Of a stretch of 64,000 bases of DNA, positions 29,062-38,777 are shown one piece after another (position 1 is the first letter of the stretch; each line of letters opens with the position of its first letter). Made by a program: the position numbers and the translations under genes. The notes under the pieces are model-generated. The model made no database searches and was not told the DNA's origin. It was given only the letters and a program-made list of their open reading frames with translations. This DNA comes from RFSX01 sp964591455 (GTDB lineage Bacteria; Bacteroidota; Bacteroidia; Chitinophagales; Saprospiraceae): the NCBI GenBank assembly GCA_964591455.1, contig CAZQDZ010000016.1, positions 1 through 64,000 on the forward strand, written 5' to 3'.

Positions 29062-29151
29062 ATGTCTACATTGTTTTTCTTTGGCGTATCGTCTGCAGTT
29101 GTAGTAGCACTAATATTCATCCTTAATGAAGAAGGAGAATTCGACAAGTAG
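29062..29151 (+). CDS. 29-residue single-pass membrane peptide
   Basis: ATG at 29062 opens a 30-codon frame for a peptide with a short hydrophobic helix (about residues 4-20, FFFGVSSAVVVALIFIL) and an acidic tail (NEEGEFDK) that ends in TAG. It lies 40 bases after the topoisomerase stop on the same strand. The hydrophobic/acidic split is what a real small membrane protein would show, but short frames arise by chance. It may be translated from the same message. No family is recognised. Confidence 0.45.
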   Translation: MSTLFFFGVSSAVVVALIFILNEEGEFDK

Positions 29152-29158
29152 GTTTACC

Positions 29159-29515
29159 TTATTTTTTAAGTAGGAGGACATTTTCCAAACGTCCTTGCCT
29201 GTTCATCTCCATGGACAGTGAGTCTTTAGTCAATTGAGTCAATTTGACACTTATCTCTGTAGCGTTTGTTCCTTTTGCATATAGATAATCACCTGATAGG
29301 TAATAGGTGCCTTTATCTTTTTCTGAACCATAATCCACAGTGTACTTCTTATCGGCGTCGAAAGTGAAATCCATCTTTTGATTAATCGCCTCTCCATTTG
29401 ATGCAATCTTCCATGTATGTACCTTCCACTCTCCGACTAAGAGGGCTTCGTCATATGATGAATTTTTACATGCTGCGATAGATAGCAATAAAACTAAAAC
29501 GACTAAGTTTTTCAT
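29159..29515 (-). CDS. Lipocalin-like lipoprotein
   Basis: A 118-residue lipoprotein with a short signal ending LLSIAAC (lipid Cys at about 16). The mature part is a small beta-barrel-like domain with LVGEWKVHTWKI at its start and strands such as FTFDADKKYTVDYG and KGTYYLSGDYLYAK, matching the lipocalin-like families common in Bacteroidota. The ligand is unknown. The start lies two bases after the stop of the patatin gene, so they are co-transcribed. Confidence 0.8.
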   Translation of the reverse strand: MKNLVVLVLLLSIAACKNSSYDEALLVGEWKVHTWKIASNGEAINQKMDFTFDADKKYTVDYGSEKDKGTYYLSGDYLYAKGTNATEISVKLTQLTKDSLSMEMNRQGRLENVLLLKK

Positions 29516-29517
29516 AA

Positions 29518-30405
29518 TTATTTGATTGTAGACCGTGCATGTTCAAGCCCTTCATGCCACCATCGCTTCATCTGCACAGGGTCAAAGTAAAAAGAATGAT
29601 CAGTCAATTGGTAGGGTGTGAATATGAAATTCACCTTGACGTTCTTATTGTAGATACTCTCCAGGTGGCCTATAAGAACATCGTTTACTGCGATTTGCTT
29701 TTGCATAAAAAGGAAAGACTTTAGTAGCAAATCAAACGCATTATTTGTTTTGACAGTTGTTTTCTGAGGTCTACGAGGGTTGAGCACAATACAATCTATC
29801 TCTGTGGCACCAATATTGACAGCTTCTTCGATAGGTATATAATTACCAAATCCACCATCAGCGTACTCACTTTCATTTTTCTTGACAAGACTCATAAATG
29901 GAATGAAACTAGAGCTGGCCCACATCCAATCTATAAAATCCTCATGAAGACAATCTATCGCATAGCGATACTCTACTGTCGTCCTCGTTATATTACAGAC
30001 AGTTACAATAACCTTTTTTCCAGATGTCTGTACTCTCCTAAAATCTTCTTTGGATAGGGTATTTGCTATAGTAGCTCTGAGTGCGGAGGTATCACCAAAG
30101 GTCTTCCGCTTCTTCAGAAACATCCGCAAGGTGTTCTTATGATTTATAGAGGCTGTTAGTTTGCCTTCTGCATTTTTCTTTATTCTAAATGGATTCACTG
30201 TATAGATATCGTCTTGTGTGACATTGGTATACATGTCCTTAATCTTATCTATCTCTCCTATGGCCAGATGGGGAATGAGTAGTGCACCCGTCGAAGAACC
30301 TATAAATATGTCATAATCGTACTTCTTATCACTAATAAGGTGTTGGGCTACACCACCAGCAAAGGCACCTTTACTTCCACCACCAGATATGACTAATGCT
30401 CTCAT
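29518..30405 (-). CDS. Patatin-like phospholipase
   Basis: A 295-residue protein of the patatin family, serine hydrolases acting on phospholipids or acyl lipids. The oxyanion motif GGGSKGAFAGG is at 8-18, the nucleophile elbow GSSTG at 36-40 (Ser38), and the catalytic Asp in the DGG motif at 183-185 (YADGGFGNYIP). No signal peptide is seen, so it acts in the cytoplasm or at the inner membrane face. It heads a two-gene unit with the lipocalin-like lipoprotein, suggesting lipid handling; the substrate is unknown. Confidence 0.93.
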   Translation of the reverse strand: MRALVISGGGSKGAFAGGVAQHLISDKKYDYDIFIGSSTGALLIPHLAIGEIDKIKDMYTNVTQDDIYTVNPFRIKKNAEGKLTASINHKNTLRMFLKKRKTFGDTSALRATIANTLSKEDFRRVQTSGKKVIVTVCNITRTTVEYRYAIDCLHEDFIDWMWASSSFIPFMSLVKKNESEYADGGFGNYIPIEEAVNIGATEIDCIVLNPRRPQKTTVKTNNAFDLLLKSFLFMQKQIAVNDVLIGHLESIYNKNVKVNFIFTPYQLTDHSFYFDPVQMKRWWHEGLEHARSTIK

Positions 30406-30500
30406 TTTGAATTTATTCGCCTTTGATTTTGTATAACAAATTCAGAAATTGTTAGTTTCGACTAGTTCATTCTAACAAACTATAATAAATTATCCAAATA

Positions 30501-32801
30501 ATGAGCCAAGAGCAACAAAAGTCCATTTTTACTAACCTCTGGGAAAGGAGAGTACCTCAGTTTTTTGCCTCATACCTGGGTATCTCTTGGGCAATATTAC
30601 AATTCCTCAATTTTATAACCAACAGGTATAACATCGATAACGGAATCGTGGACAAGTTCCTTCTTTTTTGTGCCATTCTCATTCCTGGCGTGTTAATATT
30701 TATATATAACCATGGCAAAAAAGGTCATGATAGTTGGTCAAGGTTTGAGAAGATATTTTTACCCTTAAATATTATAGCGGCTCTAGGCATAGCTGGACTT
30801 GTAGGCACATCATCTGTTCAGGCTGCCCCAATAGAGGTAACCATAGAAGGAGAGGATGGCGAAGAAATAACAAGACTGGTTCCTTCTATGTCCCAAGCCA
30901 GAAAATTATATTTCTTTCCATTCGAACCATCAGATGAGAGCCTTGGTTGGACACGAACAGGTTTGCCTTCTCTTTTTATTTTGGATTTGGAGCAAGATAT
31001 GCGAATAACGACGAGACATCCCTTGTCTAGTGATTATCATCTCAAGCAGCATGACTATAACTATCGTGACAAAGTTCCATTCAGTGTTATGTTAGACATA
31101 GCTAAGAAAAGCAATACTGATTTTTTTGTCACAGGAAAAATTTCTAAAGAGGGGGACGATTGGAACCTTGATTTAAAAATGTTTGATTCGGATGATGGGG
31201 ATGCATTTTTTGAGCAACAATATTCAGGACTTGAATATTTTGCTATTGTAGATGAAGCGAGTGCGGCTATAAGGAGTCAGCTCTTTCTGAGAGATTCTGA
31301 CGATAACTTTGGCAGCTACACAGACCTACCTGCTTCTGACCTCATTTCCAATAACACAGAAGCGCTCGATGCATATATGGGTGTTATAGAAAAAGTAACC
31401 ATAGATGATAAGTACCCAGAAGCTGTCGCCCAAGTGCAGACGGCTCTAACATTAGATGACAAAAGTGCTGAAATCAAAAGGTTAGCCGCAGATGTAATTA
31501 GAATAACTGGAGATATGGATTCTGCCAAAAAGTATATTTCTGAAGCACTAAGCCTCAGTAAGCAGTTACCAGAGCGCCAGCAATTCGATATCAAAAAAGA
31601 CTATTGGCTCTATAATTCTGAGACTGGAAAAGCCATGACACTTATGGAGGATTACACTAAATTATATCCACGTGATTCCGAACCATATACAGAATTAGCT
31701 GCATTCTATCAGATGAGCTTTCAACTAAGCAAAGCCAAATCGACAATACAAAGAGCGATTTCTAACGGTCATGACGGTAAGATGTATGCGCGATTAGCAG
31801 ATATCTGCATTGCGATGAATGAATTAGATAGTGCAGAGATTAATCTGAAAAAATATTTTGCACAAGATCCTGATGCAGAGAAAGATGATAAGCGCATATT
31901 AGAAATCTATAAGAAGAAAGGAGAGTACGATAAAATTATCGCACACAATGAAAAGCAACTCATCAATGATCCAGAGAATGATGAGATATATCTCAAACTA
32001 GCAGAAAGCTATTATGCACTTGTCGAATTCGAGAAAGGGGATGCTTATTTTGATAAAGCCCTTTCATTTGCCAAACTAAAGGAAGACACTTCACATGTAT
32101 ATCAACGCCAATTAATGACACTTGGTGCCATAGGTGATACAGATAATTTTGAAGCTACCCTTGACAAATGGCACACATCTCTTAGAAAACATGTACCAGA
32201 AATTGGTGTAGCTTCTTCTACTTTTTTAATGATTGGAATAGGAAGCTATGCCGGTGCTTCAGAAAAATTGCACAATTTCTATGAAGGTGTAAAAAAGCAA
32301 AATCCACAAATGCAAACTATCATAGACTGTGTATATATCATCACTGATGGCATGTTTAGTAAAGCAGGTAAGCAAGCCTTAGAAGATTATTATCAGGGTG
32401 AATGCAAAAATCTCATTTTAGGTTCTTCCCCTGATCAGGATTATCTGATTACAGGATTTATCGAGAGTCATAAAGGAAATCACCAAAAAGCACTGGAGTC
32501 ATTCACCACTTATTTAGAAAAGTCAGGATCTGCAGGCACAGACTTCAGTTACTTAATTGCAAGAGAGCAACGACTCATAGACAATCCCAAAGAAGCCATT
32601 AAATTATGTGAAGCCCATCTTATCAGTCAGCCAAATGCTGGCAATCATCTATTAGAAAAAGGACTGGCTGAAGTAGCTATAAATGACCTAGAAACTGCTA
32701 AGAAAACATACAACAAATTAAGCAAAGTCTGGTCACGGATAGATGAACGGTTCCCTGCTTATTCAGATTTCATAGCTCTAGGAGAAGCAATCGGACAATA
32801 A
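30501..32801 (+). CDS. Membrane-anchored FlgO/TolB-like and TPR protein
   Basis: A 766-residue protein. Three hydrophobic segments lie at about 22-38, 51-71 and 93-110, preceded by a basic segment (TNLWERRVPQFF). A FlgO/TolB N-domain-like region follows at about 135-265 (KLYFFPFEPSDESLGWTRTG, TDFFVTGKISKEGDDW). From about 290 to the end are TPR-type helices (NNTEALDAYMG, EPYTELAAFYQMSFQLSKAK, YLKLAESYYALVEFEKGDAY). Such proteins resemble the regulatory halves of adenylate-cyclase-like TPR proteins. The TonB-domain gene follows after three bases, so the pair is one operon and may act together at the inner membrane. The exact role is unknown. Confidence 0.8.
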   Translation: MSQEQQKSIFTNLWERRVPQFFASYLGISWAILQFLNFITNRYNIDNGIVDKFLLFCAILIPGVLIFIYNHGKKGHDSWSRFEKIFLPLNIIAALGIAGLVGTSSVQAAPIEVTIEGEDGEEITRLVPSMSQARKLYFFPFEPSDESLGWTRTGLPSLFILDLEQDMRITTRHPLSSDYHLKQHDYNYRDKVPFSVMLDIAKKSNTDFFVTGKISKEGDDWNLDLKMFDSDDGDAFFEQQYSGLEYFAIVDEASAAIRSQLFLRDSDDNFGSYTDLPASDLISNNTEALDAYMGVIEKVTIDDKYPEAVAQVQTALTLDDKSAEIKRLAADVIRITGDMDSAKKYISEALSLSKQLPERQQFDIKKDYWLYNSETGKAMTLMEDYTKLYPRDSEPYTELAAFYQMSFQLSKAKSTIQRAISNGHDGKMYARLADICIAMNELDSAEINLKKYFAQDPDAEKDDKRILEIYKKKGEYDKIIAHNEKQLINDPENDEIYLKLAESYYALVEFEKGDAYFDKALSFAKLKEDTSHVYQRQLMTLGAIGDTDNFEATLDKWHTSLRKHVPEIGVASSTFLMIGIGSYAGASEKLHNFYEGVKKQNPQMQTIIDCVYIITDGMFSKAGKQALEDYYQGECKNLILGSSPDQDYLITGFIESHKGNHQKALESFTTYLEKSGSAGTDFSYLIAREQRLIDNPKEAIKLCEAHLISQPNAGNHLLEKGLAEVAINDLETAKKTYNKLSKVWSRIDERFPAYSDFIALGEAIGQ

Positions 32802-32804
32802 CTT

Positions 32805-33296
32805 ATGAGAAAGAAGGAAAGAAAAGACGATAGCTTTATAAAAAAACCTGTCTACCCTGGTGGGACCTCTGCTTATCGGAAATTTATTAAAGAAAATCTG
32901 AAGTACCCAAAGGAAGCCTTAAAGAACAAAACCGAAGGCACGGTCTTTCTAAAGTACACGATTAATCACAAAGGCGTCGTCACAGAAACCAAAGTTCTAA
33001 GGGGTATAGGAGATGGCTGTGATGAAGAAGCACAACGCATCCTTTCACTCCTCAAATTTGAAATTCCTAAAGGGCCAAGAAAACTAAGAGTACTATTCCA
33101 TCAGAAAACACAGATAACATTCAGAATTCCTAAACAGAAAGCAAAACCAGCCGCCGCCCTAAAACAACCTGTAGTAGGTACAGCCACCAATCAAAAGAGG
33201 CAAATAGTCTATCAATATGTACCAATCAAGAAGACAGCACAGTCAGAAGACAAACCCAAGAAAACCTACACTTATACAATTAAGGGCAAGATTTAG
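32805..33296 (+). CDS. TonB C-terminal-domain protein without membrane anchor
   Basis: A 163-residue protein. Residues about 16-105 match a TonB C-terminal domain (PVYPGGTSAYRKFIKENLKY, EGTVFLKYTINHKGVV, DEEAQRIL). The usual N-terminal membrane helix and proline-rich spacer are absent; the protein starts MRKKERKDDSF. The last 55 residues are basic, with QKAKPAAALKQP and KKTYTYTIKGKI. Because it is co-transcribed with the upstream three-helix TPR protein, the anchor may be supplied by that partner; this is inference. It may bind a protein other than a TonB-dependent receptor. The start ATG lies three bases after the upstream stop. Confidence 0.82.
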   Translation: MRKKERKDDSFIKKPVYPGGTSAYRKFIKENLKYPKEALKNKTEGTVFLKYTINHKGVVTETKVLRGIGDGCDEEAQRILSLLKFEIPKGPRKLRVLFHQKTQITFRIPKQKAKPAAALKQPVVGTATNQKRQIVYQYVPIKKTAQSEDKPKKTYTYTIKGKI

Positions 33297-33554
33297 ATTT
33301 TAACTCAACTAGCATTCTCTATTTGTGTCGTGGTTTACTAATGGAACATTGTTCCTGTAATCTATCCTATATGCCTTAACAAGCTCTCCCATTTATCGCC
33401 ACAAAAACCCCATTCACCCACACTAACAAGCTGATTATAGGTACTTAACTACCAAAAATCTGCCATTTGCCTTCGATTATAGAATATCAACGTCTGCATT
33501 GACTACTATACAACATATTTGCATGAGAATATTTAAGTCAATAAAGTCAACTCA

Positions 33555-35966
33555 ATGAATTCAAACATTTACACACACTACCATTTAAGCTTTACATTAA
33601 AATTACTTTTAGGCCTTTTTCTGATTGGAAGTACACAATTTAGTCAGGCACAAAGTAATTGTAATCACCTTTCATTAGAATTTAATGTCAATCCTAACTT
33701 CTACGCTATACAGATTAACAATAACAATCTAGAAGAAGCAAAATGGGAGATTGAGATACTTAATGCTCACTATAAGTTAGATGCCGATTTGTTCAAAAAC
33801 AGACAAGGTATCAAACTATCTATAGAGACAAGTGAAAATGAAGATGGCACCTTGTACCATGTCATTACGCCAGATCAGCCTATAGGTGGTTTCCAGTTCC
33901 TACAATTTGTATATGATGGTGTACCTGATGCAGAAGATAATAATCTAAAAGCAGATGCACTGATTAATTGTGTGTTTGATAGAGACCCATTGTGTGCTAA
34001 TTTGAACCTCAATTTTTTCAATGAGACACAGCATTCATTTGGATTCAGTGTACAGAATAATAATAGTATACCCTATTTCCCTTATGAAGTGCATGTAGAA
34101 AATGCTAATTACAAATTAGATCCAGGCAGCTTGAGCCATGATGGATTTGATTTTATTTTTACTCAAAATTCTGATAGAACATATAACTATTATTTCATTG
34201 CTCAAGCACCTATAGGACCTTTCTCTCAGTCACCAGAGGTCAGGACTAAGTTAGACTTAGGATTCGATGCTTCTTCTGATGGGGCAATGATAGCCTGTGA
34301 TGGGAATCTCATTAGCTCAGGTCTTGATGGCGGACTCGAAAGTCATGGAGGTCTAGCTAGTAAAATAGCTAAAAGAAATTTCAAAAAAGCATTGGGGATA
34401 ACTACAGCTCCTGCTGTAGTAAAAAGTAATACGATTATTTCACAATTAGCGCCAACTCAAATTATAACAGGCGATAATTTAATAGAAACATCTCCGACAG
34501 ACTTATTGGATATTACTACGGCAGAGAGAATTTGGGCAGGGGATTACTATGTAAATGAGAATCGATTTGGTTCCATCTTTGGATCTAAAACATCAAATGA
34601 AGTCTATGATCATACCAAAGTAATTTGTGATAGAGTAAAAGGTTCAGAACTAGCAGTTGTAGAGGTCGTAGAAATAGATGGATATAAAACGATAATGAGT
34701 ATTATCAGAAGACCTGATTCGTCTGTAGAGTATGCTATTTCTTTTTCATTGGCATATGAAGAATATGGTGATTTCACTTTAGAGAGTCACTGGTCAATAG
34801 ATCAGTATAATAAGAGTCCAAATTTCCTCAACTATCAAGTTTGGACTAATTCCAGAGCAAAGAGTGTTGCTGCTGTTCAGAAAATTTTAGACAACATTGT
34901 AAATGTGCATGGCTATAAATTAAAGGCATCTTACAAAGCGCCAGCTGCACCAAAACTATTTGCTAGAAGTGCAAACTATAGATTAGGCGCATTTAATATC
35001 ATTCTTAATAACAATCTACAAGAGCCAACAACTGTCTCATTCTTTGGCACATACAACACAAAGGAAGTAGATGGAGAAGAGTATGAATATGCTGAAGATA
35101 TTGTGATAACGCCGAATCAAAATACAGTGACACTGGAGATTCCAGAGGGCAATGTTTTTGAGGGTGGTATTACTATTCTCGGAGAAGACAACTTGAAAGA
35201 TGTGATATACTTGGCAGATGGTTCATGGGGACTTGAGTATCAAGAGGAATCTACTATTATCAATAATTATGAAATTATAACGGATAACAGAGAAGATAAC
35301 AATGATGAATATCTGGTAGAAAGAGGAATTAAAGTTAGTGGGCATACAGACACTTATCTGTCTATATTCAAACAACTGCAGCCAGGGGGATTGGCGGTAA
35401 ATCTATCAGACTATAACACCTTGTCATTTGATGCTACTAGAAACGGTGTCTACCAAGTAACCTTACTGGTGGAAGGTAATACTGACCCTAGTATGAATCT
35501 AAGTTATACCATAAAAAATGATGGCAATCAATCTATAGACATTCCTTTTTCATTATTCAGCAATGTACATGGTGCTGAACTAGACCCGAGCAAGATAACA
35601 ACGATCTTTATTGGGTTCTTACCTGAGTATAATGAAAGCGGAGATTTTGACATCACAATAGAGAATGTCAGATTTAGAAATGATGAGCGATCTAATCTTA
35701 TCATAGATGAAAATAACTTGAATTCATATCCAAACCCGACGAATGGTTTAATTAATGTGACTCATCTGTTCGAAGAAAAATCAGATGTGACTATTACGAT
35801 ATCTGATATTTCAGGATCTATTATAGAAAGAGTAACAACTGTAGGCAATGCAGGAATCAATAACTTTAAATTTGACATAAGTGCAAACCAGCATGGCTTG
35901 TATCTTATCTCGATGTATACAAACAAAGGGATTTTTGCTAGCACTGTTCTGCTGTCTAAAGAATAA
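33555..35966 (+). CDS. Large T9SS cargo protein with carbohydrate-binding-like domains
   Basis: An 803-residue secreted protein. The signal peptide ends near QFSQAQ. Two related N-terminal modules begin CNHLSLEFNVNPNF (about 36) and CANLNLNFFNETQHSF (about 147), each with a beta-sandwich pattern and an IGGF/IGPF motif, resembling cellulose-binding-like modules. The middle (about 320-480) contains TTAERIWAGDYYVNENRFGS and SFSLAYEEYGDFTLESHWS, which I do not recognise. A later module (about 575-710; NLSDYNTLSFDATRNGVYQV) resembles a carbohydrate-binding galactose-like sandwich. A T9SS type A tail starts at YPNPTNGLINV. It may bind a polysaccharide; no glycosidase motif is seen. A terminator follows. 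Confidence 0.85.
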   Translation: MNSNIYTHYHLSFTLKLLLGLFLIGSTQFSQAQSNCNHLSLEFNVNPNFYAIQINNNNLEEAKWEIEILNAHYKLDADLFKNRQGIKLSIETSENEDGTLYHVITPDQPIGGFQFLQFVYDGVPDAEDNNLKADALINCVFDRDPLCANLNLNFFNETQHSFGFSVQNNNSIPYFPYEVHVENANYKLDPGSLSHDGFDFIFTQNSDRTYNYYFIAQAPIGPFSQSPEVRTKLDLGFDASSDGAMIACDGNLISSGLDGGLESHGGLASKIAKRNFKKALGITTAPAVVKSNTIISQLAPTQIITGDNLIETSPTDLLDITTAERIWAGDYYVNENRFGSIFGSKTSNEVYDHTKVICDRVKGSELAVVEVVEIDGYKTIMSIIRRPDSSVEYAISFSLAYEEYGDFTLESHWSIDQYNKSPNFLNYQVWTNSRAKSVAAVQKILDNIVNVHGYKLKASYKAPAAPKLFARSANYRLGAFNIILNNNLQEPTTVSFFGTYNTKEVDGEEYEYAEDIVITPNQNTVTLEIPEGNVFEGGITILGEDNLKDVIYLADGSWGLEYQEESTIINNYEIITDNREDNNDEYLVERGIKVSGHTDTYLSIFKQLQPGGLAVNLSDYNTLSFDATRNGVYQVTLLVEGNTDPSMNLSYTIKNDGNQSIDIPFSLFSNVHGAELDPSKITTIFIGFLPEYNESGDFDITIENVRFRNDERSNLIIDENNLNSYPNPTNGLINVTHLFEEKSDVTITISDISGSIIERVTTVGNAGINNFKFDISANQHGLYLISMYTNKGIFASTVLLSKE

Positions 35967-35997
35967 ACATTTATTTTTAAATATATTCTCACGTAAG

Positions 35998-36031
35998 AGA
36001 GGCGACTATAGAAATAGTCGCCTCTTTTTTT
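35998..36031 (+). terminator. Intrinsic terminator
   Basis: Perfect 12-base-pair stem, AGAGGCGACTAT (35998-36009) with ATAGTCGCCTCT (36014-36025), loop AGAA, then a T tract. It ends the gene at 33555-35966. Confidence 0.9.
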
Positions 36032-36163
36032 GTTAGATATAAATAAGAAAATATTCAATTAATAAGAAGATAAGTCAGATTCATCTATAAAACCAGGCTT
36101 ATTGACTAAATAGACTCACTTTAGCACCCTATTCTCATATCTTAGCAGTCTAATACATATGTA

Positions 36164-38698
36164 ATGAGAATCCTAATATGCGTAGTTAGTTTCTTACTGT
36201 ACACTACCATTACCCATGGTCAATTTGGCAATTGGGGAGGTGGTGGGGGTGACTCCAAAATCAAGGGAAAAATAACTGGTACATTAATAGACTCTATCTC
36301 GGGTGAGCAAATTGGTTTTGCAACCGTGGTGCTCAAGAAAGCGAAGAAAACCAGAGAAATCAATGGCGTGCTGACAGAAGACAATGGCAAGTTTAAACTA
36401 GCAGAGCTAAAGATGGGTAAGTATGATATCTACATATCATTTCTCGGCTATAATGACAAAGTAATCAGAGATATAGAGCTTACTGGAAAATCTCCTGACC
36501 ACAATGCAGGAAATATACAACTCTCCCCTACTGACTTTGTCTTGGATGAAATAAACGTAACGGCAAAGCGTGCACTCTTTGAAAACAAGGTAGACAAGAT
36601 TGTTTTCAATGCGGAAGATGATTCCTCTATCACGGGAGGGGATGCCACTGATGTACTTAGAAAAGTGCCTACCCTTTCAGTAGATTTAGAAGGTAATGTA
36701 TCCCTAAGGGGTTCGCAGAATGTACGTATCCTTATTAATGGTAAGCCATCTGGTATGTTCTCCTCCAATGTTGCAGATGCTTTGAAGATGTTTCCTGCTG
36801 ACCAAATCAAGAAGGTCGAAGTCATTACCTCTCCGGGTGCTAAGTATGATGGGGAAGGCAGTGCGGGGATTATAAATATCATTACTAAAAAAGAAAATAT
36901 TGAAGGTATATCTGGCTCTGTGAGTGGGTCGGTAGGAAATAGACAGTCTAATGGCAGCCTCAGTCTCAATGCGGGCAGAGGAAGATTTGGATTCTCTTCT
37001 AGTGGTGGATTCTTCTACTCCAGTCCTAACGATGCTAGTCTATGTGTCCTTAGAGGCCCTGCAAACTTTGATTTTAATGATGAAGTAGCTTGTGAAGATC
37101 AGACAGGTTTAAGCTATACTAATTTTGGAGTGACTAATACCTCACGGATAGGGTTCAATGGTTCAGCAAGTGCCTTCTATGATTTTAATGCTTACAATGC
37201 TATAAATTCTTCTTTTAGCATTCGAGGGTTTGGTTTCGATACAGATGGTAACTCACAAGGCATCTTTTTTAACCAGACAGCCAGCCCTTCTTTTGATAGG
37301 CTGAATACTGGTGAGAACTTATTCTCAGGTTTCGATTGGAATACCGATTATACCAAGAAATTTGAAGGTAATGACAAGCAAGAGCTGGTTATAGCGGCAC
37401 AAGTTTCTACCAATATTCAGAACCAAGATAACTTTGTCAGTGATGTAGGATTTTTCTCGAGAAACGAAAACATCAATAACGTAGGAGACAATCTAGAATT
37501 GACGGGACAGATAGATTATGTACAACCGATAGGCTCTTCGAATAAGTTAGAAGTTGGTGTCAAGGCCGTCATCAGAGATATAGATAGTGACAGTGAGTTT
37601 AGCCCAGTCATAGATAATATCTCTACTGTAGACTTGAACAGATCATTCTTATTTAATTATAATCAGGATGTATTTGCTGGCTATGCCAGTTATAATTTTT
37701 TCATCAAAAAATTCAATTTCGTTACTGGACTTCGATACGAACGTACTGAAATAGGTGGAAGCGGTGCACTCAGAGATGGTTCAGTCAATCCTGAAACCCA
37801 AGAAATCCTGGATGCATTTCCATTCGGTTACGAAAACTGGCTCCCAAGTATAGCAATCTCCAGAAGTCTCAAGAACTTCAAAACACTGAAAGTGGCCTAC
37901 AGCAGAAGAATTCAACGTCCAAGTCTCTTCTTTATCAATCCATTCCGAAACACGACTGACTTTGCCAATTTAGTTGTAGGTAATCCTAGACTAGACCCAG
38001 AACTCACGGACCAATATGAACTGACCTACAATACCAATTTATGGGGTATAACGATATTCAGCAGTCTATACTACAAAAACAATACACAGATCATAGAGCA
38101 AATAGCAACTACAGATAATAATCTTGTTGTCCGGACGAGCTTTGATAATGTAGGGACAAATAATAGTGTAGGTATCAATTTATTTAGCTCTAAGACAATA
38201 GGCAAACTGACTATCCGTGGTGGTGGAGATATATATACTTATAATGCTTCTGGTCAAATAGATGGGGAGGATTTTGAGAACAGTGCCCTATCTTATCGAC
38301 TATTCGCTAATGGAGAATTCGCATTTACAGGGACCCTCAAGGCGGATTTCTTTGGTTTCTTCCAAGCACCTAGATTTACACTCCAGGGAGAGAACGCTAG
38401 TTTTTCTATTATGGGGGTTGGTTTCAAGAAAGAGTTTAAAAACTCCAGCATTGGCATTCGAATCATAGAGCCATTTGTAAGAGACAAAAGCTTCAATTCT
38501 GACATCACTGGTTCTGATTTCAGGCAGCTGACCTTCTTTTCTATTCCATTTAGGTCAGTAGGCGTAAACTTTAGTTACAAGTTTGGAAAAGTAGATTTCA
38601 GAGAACGTAGATCAAAAATCAAGAACACAGATCAGAAAGCTGGAGAAGGAGATGGCCAAGGCGGCGGAGGTCAAGGTGGTGGCTCATTCGGTGGATAA
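36164..38698 (+). CDS. TonB-dependent receptor-like outer membrane beta-barrel protein
   Basis: An 844-residue outer-membrane protein. The signal peptide ends near THGQ, followed by a Gly-rich linker, a carboxypeptidase-regulatory-like domain (about 35-115; KITGTLIDSISGEQIGFATV), and a plug domain (about 125-240; ATDVLRKVPTLSVDLEGNVSLRGSQ is split across it, and SPGAKYDGEGSAGIINIITKK). The C-terminal ~600 residues are beta-barrel strands of the OMP beta-barrel 3 type (LRYERTEIGGSG, RIQRPSLFFINPF). It has no clear TonB box and ends in a Gly/Gln tail (GQGGGGQGGGSFGG), so uptake cargo is not evident. It is not next to a SusD partner. The promoter region lies in the 130 bases after the upstream terminator. 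Confidence 0.88.
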   Translation: MRILICVVSFLLYTTITHGQFGNWGGGGGDSKIKGKITGTLIDSISGEQIGFATVVLKKAKKTREINGVLTEDNGKFKLAELKMGKYDIYISFLGYNDKVIRDIELTGKSPDHNAGNIQLSPTDFVLDEINVTAKRALFENKVDKIVFNAEDDSSITGGDATDVLRKVPTLSVDLEGNVSLRGSQNVRILINGKPSGMFSSNVADALKMFPADQIKKVEVITSPGAKYDGEGSAGIINIITKKENIEGISGSVSGSVGNRQSNGSLSLNAGRGRFGFSSSGGFFYSSPNDASLCVLRGPANFDFNDEVACEDQTGLSYTNFGVTNTSRIGFNGSASAFYDFNAYNAINSSFSIRGFGFDTDGNSQGIFFNQTASPSFDRLNTGENLFSGFDWNTDYTKKFEGNDKQELVIAAQVSTNIQNQDNFVSDVGFFSRNENINNVGDNLELTGQIDYVQPIGSSNKLEVGVKAVIRDIDSDSEFSPVIDNISTVDLNRSFLFNYNQDVFAGYASYNFFIKKFNFVTGLRYERTEIGGSGALRDGSVNPETQEILDAFPFGYENWLPSIAISRSLKNFKTLKVAYSRRIQRPSLFFINPFRNTTDFANLVVGNPRLDPELTDQYELTYNTNLWGITIFSSLYYKNNTQIIEQIATTDNNLVVRTSFDNVGTNNSVGINLFSSKTIGKLTIRGGGDIYTYNASGQIDGEDFENSALSYRLFANGEFAFTGTLKADFFGFFQAPRFTLQGENASFSIMGVGFKKEFKNSSIGIRIIEPFVRDKSFNSDITGSDFRQLTFFSIPFRSVGVNFSYKFGKVDFRERRSKIKNTDQKAGEGDGQGGGGQGGGSFGG

Positions 38699-38715
38699 GA
38701 AGCTTAGATTAGGGC

Positions 38716-38740
38716 AAAAAAAAAGCCCAGAAAACTGGAC
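38716..38740 (-). terminator. Intrinsic terminator of rpsU
   Basis: On the minus strand GTCCAG (38735-38740) pairs with CTGGGC (38725-38730), one G-T pair, loop TTTT, followed by nine T (38716-38724). Confidence 0.75.
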
Positions 38741-38777
38741 CAGAAGATAAAAGAAAAGAAATGTACGATCTTAATGC

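Noticed and set aside
36448..36969. 173-codon open frame on the minus strand
   Set aside because: It lies fully inside the TonB-dependent receptor-like gene, on the other strand, and its protein has no family feature; the plus-strand gene is certain.
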